Positions 55,409 to 64,000 of a stretch of 64,000 nt of DNA are shown here, piece by piece. The position numbers and the translations under genes are program-made. The notes beneath the pieces were generated by a model. That model made no database searches and was not told the DNA's origin. It saw only the letters and a program-made list of their open reading frames with translations. Source of the DNA: Malaya genurostris (lineage: Eukaryota > Arthropoda > Insecta > Diptera > Culicidae); contig NC_080571.1 in NCBI RefSeq assembly GCF_030247185.1, forward strand, positions 167,629,421 through 167,693,420, in the 5' to 3' direction. Position 1 is the first letter of the stretch. Each line of letters opens with the position of its first letter.

Positions 55409-56090
55409 GAGTGTGGAAATTGTGAACCCTTTTCCAGTATGTGCCGTTTATTCAATAGTTGCTCACAGGAATTTGATTTTCATCTCTCTCGTAATGCGAT
55501 ACAATGATTATTCCATGATTCTTTATTTTTGCAGTTATAATACTAATGTTAATTATTTCCGCTCGACCATCCCTTCGTTCTCTCCACCATCTCCATTGAA
55601 AACTAATAAATTCGCTCGTTGTAACTAATCCTGCTGTATCTCCTCTTCTCCGCTCTTAATCGTTCTTCTCCAATCTTTTTGAACACTAATTAGATCTATA
55701 TGTCGATTCTAACCTCGTTTGCTAGCCCTCTTTTCTATCCGTCTTCCACCATCTTTTCGACCACTAATTAGATCTACATGCCGAACCTAACCCCGTTTCG
55801 TTCGCCAACTCTCATTCACCACTCCCTCCTTCTACCTCCCATTTTAAAGCATATTTCTTTTCTTCTTTAGTTTTAATGCAAAATCACCATCGTTTACCCG
55901 ATGGGTTTAGTGTCAGAGTTAGTTAGCTAGGATTAATTTTAATTGATAGTATTTAGTACATACATGTATCTGTTGGATTGTTGTAATCTGTTGATATAAA
56001 CGATGAGGAGGTTTTATGCCTGCTGGAGTGAGAGATTATTATTTCAGCTCCATTGGGCTTTTTCCTGCTCCAAATAAACAAGTGTGTGTG
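55409..56090 (+). other. LINE-like 3' UTR fragment
   Basis: Pyrimidine-rich phrases (CTCCACCATCTCCATTGAAAACTAATAA, ACCATCTTTTCGACCACTAATTAGATC) resemble the 3' UTR of the I/LOA-like element at 36680-36790. The end near CTGCTCCAAATAAAC (56066-56081) looks like a LINE terminus. No coding part remains. Tentative. Confidence 0.4.
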
Positions 56091-59610
<3,520 letters not shown>

Positions 59611-61209
59611 CGCCCCCTTACTTACTGAGCTTGATGATAACATCAAGTTGATCGCGCGGGTAGTAACTTAACAGGTTATGTTATCGGAATGTAAAACTTT
59701 TAGCCCTAAGATTGCCGTTACAAAAGATTAATAATTTTTGGTTTCCTTTTTTTCTGTTTACATATTCATTTGTTACATATTACTTTGTTCCATTTAAATA
59801 TTTAATGAAGTTAGCTTCCCTAACCTTACAATGCCGTAGCGTGTGCCTCCATTCCAGTCCCAGTGCCGCCTTGTAGTCGCTTTTGTCTGTACCTTCTCTG
59901 TGGGGTGGGGTGATCGAAAGGTTGCTAGTCTTGGACTCTGGGTGCCGTGTCATTTCCTCCATGGTAGCTCCTTCTTCTCGTCTGGTTCTCATAGTCAAAC
60001 ATCTCAGTTAGTATCCTCCGGTTTGTTGACCATAGTTTAAGAATTAATCGCTGTTTCGTTTGAGTTTTAAGTGTCATCGAAACTACTGCATTATTCTGCA
60101 CGATGAGTTTATTCTTATTCTGGCCTCAGTTGAGCTTTGACGATTCCCACTGAGTGAAACACGGGGTAGTACCTTGTATTGTTGTGGCACCCCCCCGCGC
60201 AGATCATTCTCGACTATGTCGACTGTGTTTACTTCCTTTCTTGTCTTATTGCGTGTGAAACATGGGATAGCACTTTGGACTTTTGTGGTGCACCCGCGCA
60301 TCGTCTTTAACTGCGTTGACTGCGTTTTACTTTAATTCGTTGCTATGGTCCCCAACATCGAATCTGCACCTTCGTCCGGTTTACAGGCTCTTGTGTTCAT
60401 ATTTCCGACATCTTGATGGGTCCACGGTTCCCTTTGTCTTCGACTTGCCACCGCGTTCGACCACACCCTCTCGTTCTCTTAGGTAGCTTTGCTATGCTAC
60501 CGATATCCTTCCTTCTTGCACGACCGCGATGAATACGTTGGATGCACGCGTTGGCCAGGGCTCCGATTTCTTCTACAAATAATCTCCTAATAAACTTGCA
60601 TAGCTGCACCTTGTACCTAATACTCAATTGTTATCCTTTCTATAATGTATTGTATCCACCGCGTGTATACACGAATCAATTTTCGTAAACAATTGTAGGA
60701 TCGTGTTTGTTTTTTTTATTTATTATTATTTCCGTTTATTTTTGGACACTCTTTCTATCAATCTAATCTATCTTTGGCAATCAACACACTATTAGCTTCC
60801 CTTTAACTTGTGAAAGTAGAACGTTTCGTTACAGTTGTGGCATGGGAAGATTGTTGCAGGTGTCCGTTTTCTGTTAATCTTTTGTTTCTACTCAAATTAT
60901 TATACTTTTTTTTCAACTTCTGCAACTCGCTTCAATGCGATATTTCAGCTCATCTTACCATGAATGCTGCTTACATAATGCTTATCTCTGTCCATTGACT
61001 TGTTTTTCCTTCATTTGCCTCTGGTAATTGCTACCTTCCTTCTTTTTGTTTGGTTTTTGCTTTTCATTCAGGTCGAATGGTCAGTTCCATGCCGCAACTA
61101 TTCCCCCTTTACTTACTGAGGTGTTTTTTCGGCGGTCTATATCGATCTGAAAACATACTTAGATTTGTCTTTTAGATTAATTTGAACACAATTTGTGAAT
61201 AAATCCGAG
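59611..61209 (-). other. Element C 3' internal region (right arm)
   Basis: Reverse complement of 57375-58974, about 99% alike by eye. The PPT reads AAGTAAGGGGGCGTGCAAC in reverse, with one change from the left arm. Carries the same short open frames. Confidence 0.6.
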
Positions 61210-61210
61210 A

Positions 61211-61610
<400 letters not shown>

Positions 61611-61647
61611 AAATCTTTCGGGTGATCACGAGTTTTTGTTTCGTCGA

Positions 61648-63162
61648 TCATTCGGTATATCTTTTCAAGCGATTATTATGGATTTTCTCAAGCCTGTTTC
61701 CATTTTTAATTGTTGTTGTTTGTTCACTAGGTAGAGCGACTACTTCATATGGTCCTCTCCAAAGTGATTGTAATTTTTGGCCTGCGCCTGTGGGATTGGC
61801 TTTGACTAACACTAAGTCCCCCCACATTGGTTGCCATTCGTTGGAGTTTTTATCATACAGCTCCTTACGTTTTTCTTTTGATTTAATGAAATTTTCTCGT
61901 GCTTGATGATGCAATCGCTTGAATGATGACCGCATTTCATTCACATAATCTTCATAGTACATCCCATCATTGTTATATATGTACATTGAGTTAGGAATAT
62001 TTGCTCGTTTCCCATGTAATGACTCAAACGGAGTGTAACCCGTTGATGCGTTAATCGTAGTATTATACTCAAATGTAAAAAATGCTAAAAGTTGGTCCCA
62101 TATTCTAGGATCGTTACCCACATATTGTCTAAGATATGTTTTTAATTCTCTATTTGATCTTTCGACGAGGTTTGCCTGCGGATGATATGTACTAGTAGTA
62201 ATTTTCTTAATTTTTAAAATTTTACAGATATTTTTCATTAATTAACTAACAAAATTGGACCCATTATCTGTTACTAATTCAGCTGGTGTCCCAAATCTAC
62301 ATATATAGTTATTTACAAAAGTTTGAGCAACCGTGGAGCTCTCTTGATTTTCCATCGGTGCTGCAACTAAATACCTAGTCAGATCGTCTTGCATAACAAG
62401 GCCATATTTGTTACCCCAGTCAGACTCTGGGAGTACTACTATATCCATGTACAGCTTTTCGAATGGTTCCAATGATGTCGTAGTAATTTTCATTGGAATT
62501 TTATTCGAACGGCCAATTTTATTCTTCTGACAAGAATCACATTGTCTTACATAATTTTCGATATCTTTGCGCATATTATTACATTGGAATAGTGGACTCA
62601 TACGCTCTGCCATTCGTTTACTTCCAACATGTCCACCTAGAGGAGCATCGTGCAACTCTTTCAATAAAGTTTCGCGATCTTTTTCTGGTACCCACATTCT
62701 GTCTTTTTCTGGTGCGTATGGGGTGAAAATTTTATCAAATTTTTCTGCGATGAACCTCAGTACATTTGATTCGGGAATTTTCTGCATATTTCGGTAGGAA
62801 ATTATCTGAATGTTTTTCGCACCTCTCATGTCTTCGGGACAATTACTGAAACCATCTACTAACCCATCTAATAGAATTTTTGTGTCGGTTAGTGATTTAC
62901 TTGAGCCATTTAAAACTAATCCCCATATTTTATGTTCAGGAAATGCGAATATTCTTCCATTCAAATAGTCTTTTAAGCCGTGTGGTAAATCTACCAGTTC
63001 GGCTAGTTCTTTGTATGCTGATCTACTGTTTATTATTACAAAAGTACCATCAAAATCGCTTTCTTTTGTTTTATGTTTTGAAAATTTCAGCAAATCAAAT
63101 TTGATATCATTTCTATAATAAATAAGAAGATGTTCCCAAGTCTTCTTTTTCGTCCCATCCAA
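61648..63162 (-). pseudogene. Element C integrase (right arm), one nonsense codon
   Basis: Reverse-strand twin of 53051-54565. One TAA at about 62239-62241 (TCA to TAA, after DNGSNFVS) splits it between the second catalytic Asp and the Glu. A few residue changes (for example MENQ for MEHQ, LLAFF for LLPFF, FESLHGK for FELLHGK) show about 1% divergence. Zinc-binding and catalytic residues are otherwise kept. Confidence 0.88.
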
Positions 63163-64000
63163 AATCGATGTTTTCTAATCCGTCCATGTGCGGATTCCAT
63201 TCTTTTTTTTGTTTATTTTTAAATAAAGTAAACCTGCCTGATTCGTCTTTAAGTTGTTTTGAGGGAATTGTTTTATTTTCCGTGTCTTTCCGCTTCGCAA
63301 GTTCGTTGTTTTCCGCTTGCTGCTGTTGACGTTTCTGTTGTCTAGTGACTACTGATATAGGGTGTAAGGACTCGGCCTGCTCGGGTAATCTCGACAAAAA
63401 GTCTGCCACAACATTGTCTTTACCTTGTTTGTAGCGAATATCTATTTCGAGTCCTTGTAATTTTAGACGTAGTCATGTAAGGGTTGGCGAAGTTTCTTTT
63501 AAGTGCCATATTGAAATGAGAGGTCTATGATCAGCATAGACAATGAATTTTTGATTGCAAAAATAAAATGTCTGAAGCGGTTTATTGCCCATACAATCGC
63601 CAATAGTTCCTTTTCGATTGTGTGGTACCTTCTTTCGGCACCTACCAGGCCCCTGCTTGCGTATGCTATTGGTCTCTCAATTGATTTTTCATTAGAAAGT
63701 ACTGCTCCAAGGGCGTACTCACTAGCGTCTGTTGTGATTACGAACATGTCTGTAATTTGGTGTTTCCAACAGTGTATTTGAAGTTAAAAAGTTTCTTAGT
63801 TCCTCAAAGGCTTTTTGACACTCGTTTGTCCAAACAAACTTCACATTCTTTCGCAAGAGATCGTTCAGTGGTTTACGTTTCTCTGCTATATGTGGTATAA
63901 ATTTTCCATAAAAATGTACTGTCCCTATAGACTATAGTAGACTATAGCTTTCACGTCATTTATTTCATACAACACTGTATTCATTAATCACTGAAAAGTG
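63113..64000 (-). pseudogene. Element C RNase H and RT end (right arm, cut by the window edge)
   Basis: Reverse twin of about 52117-53100: RNase H pieces 63499-63747 (VITTDASEYALGAV) and 63113-63409 (FLSRLPEQAESL). Around 63925-63945 roughly 100 bp are missing relative to the left arm, which removes the YLDD codons. The window ends at the reverse of the shared TGA, so the arm probably continues. Confidence 0.85.

Noticed and set aside
62493..63104. Plus-strand frames of 70-80 codons in the right palindrome arm and their twins at 53109-53720
   Set aside because: Antisense shadows of integrase, duplicated because the palindrome duplicates the gene.

Overview
The window looks like insect nuclear DNA, most likely from a culicine mosquito (Aedes or Culex type). 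This rests on the mix of retrotransposon clades (CR1, R1/Waldo-like, RTE, I/LOA, several Ty3/gypsy families), the mosquito-like LADD reverse-transcriptase lineage, and abundant non-coding repeats built on a CACCTAGTGG start and an AGAAAGGCAAAA end. No host gene, tRNA, rRNA or CRISPR array could be supported. Essentially everything recognisable is transposable-element sequence, and almost every coding region is broken.

Layout, 1-38493: one Ty3/gypsy-type LTR element, called A here, is stretched over about 37 kb by nested insertions. Its 5' LTR begins near 1488, directly after a CR1-like fragment (1-1487). It is interrupted at 1710 by a repeat unit that carries an R1-clade element sitting in an (ACAY)n microsatellite (3019-9335). 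It resumes at 9484 and ends at 9704, followed by a primer-binding site matching tRNA-Arg. The internal region of A holds a small membrane-type ORF, a retropepsin and the start of RT. It is interrupted at 11895 by a second gypsy-like element, B, which has two LTRs and an errantivirus-type env relic but no pol. B is itself split by a 9 kb inverted-repeat element bounded by TTAA (14079-23055), which contains a tandem array of the CACCTAGTGG repeat. A resumes at about 25835, is interrupted by an RTE element with a 12-bp target duplication (26223-29535), then by an unassigned segment and a nearly full-length I/LOA-like element with a perfect 15-bp target duplication (31129-37033). A ends with a polypurine tract and a 3' LTR (37761-38493).

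38494-50636: an unassigned stretch is followed by a decayed mag-like gypsy fragment (minus strand), a 463-bp-type tandem duplication with TAA/TTA arrays, a second I/LOA-like copy (41984-48455) split by a minus-strand CR1-like insertion (43282-46368), a further CACCTAGTGG repeat in reverse, and a truncated RTE copy.

50637-64000: a rearranged locus of a third gypsy family, C, which shares its polypurine/LTR junction with B. A reversed LTR abuts a plus-strand pol (RT, RNase H, integrase). From 52117 to the window end the sequence is a large imperfect palindrome centred on a (TA)n tract at about 59290, so pol reappears on the minus strand at 61648-63999. The palindrome may be a true inverted duplication or an assembly artefact at the TA tract.
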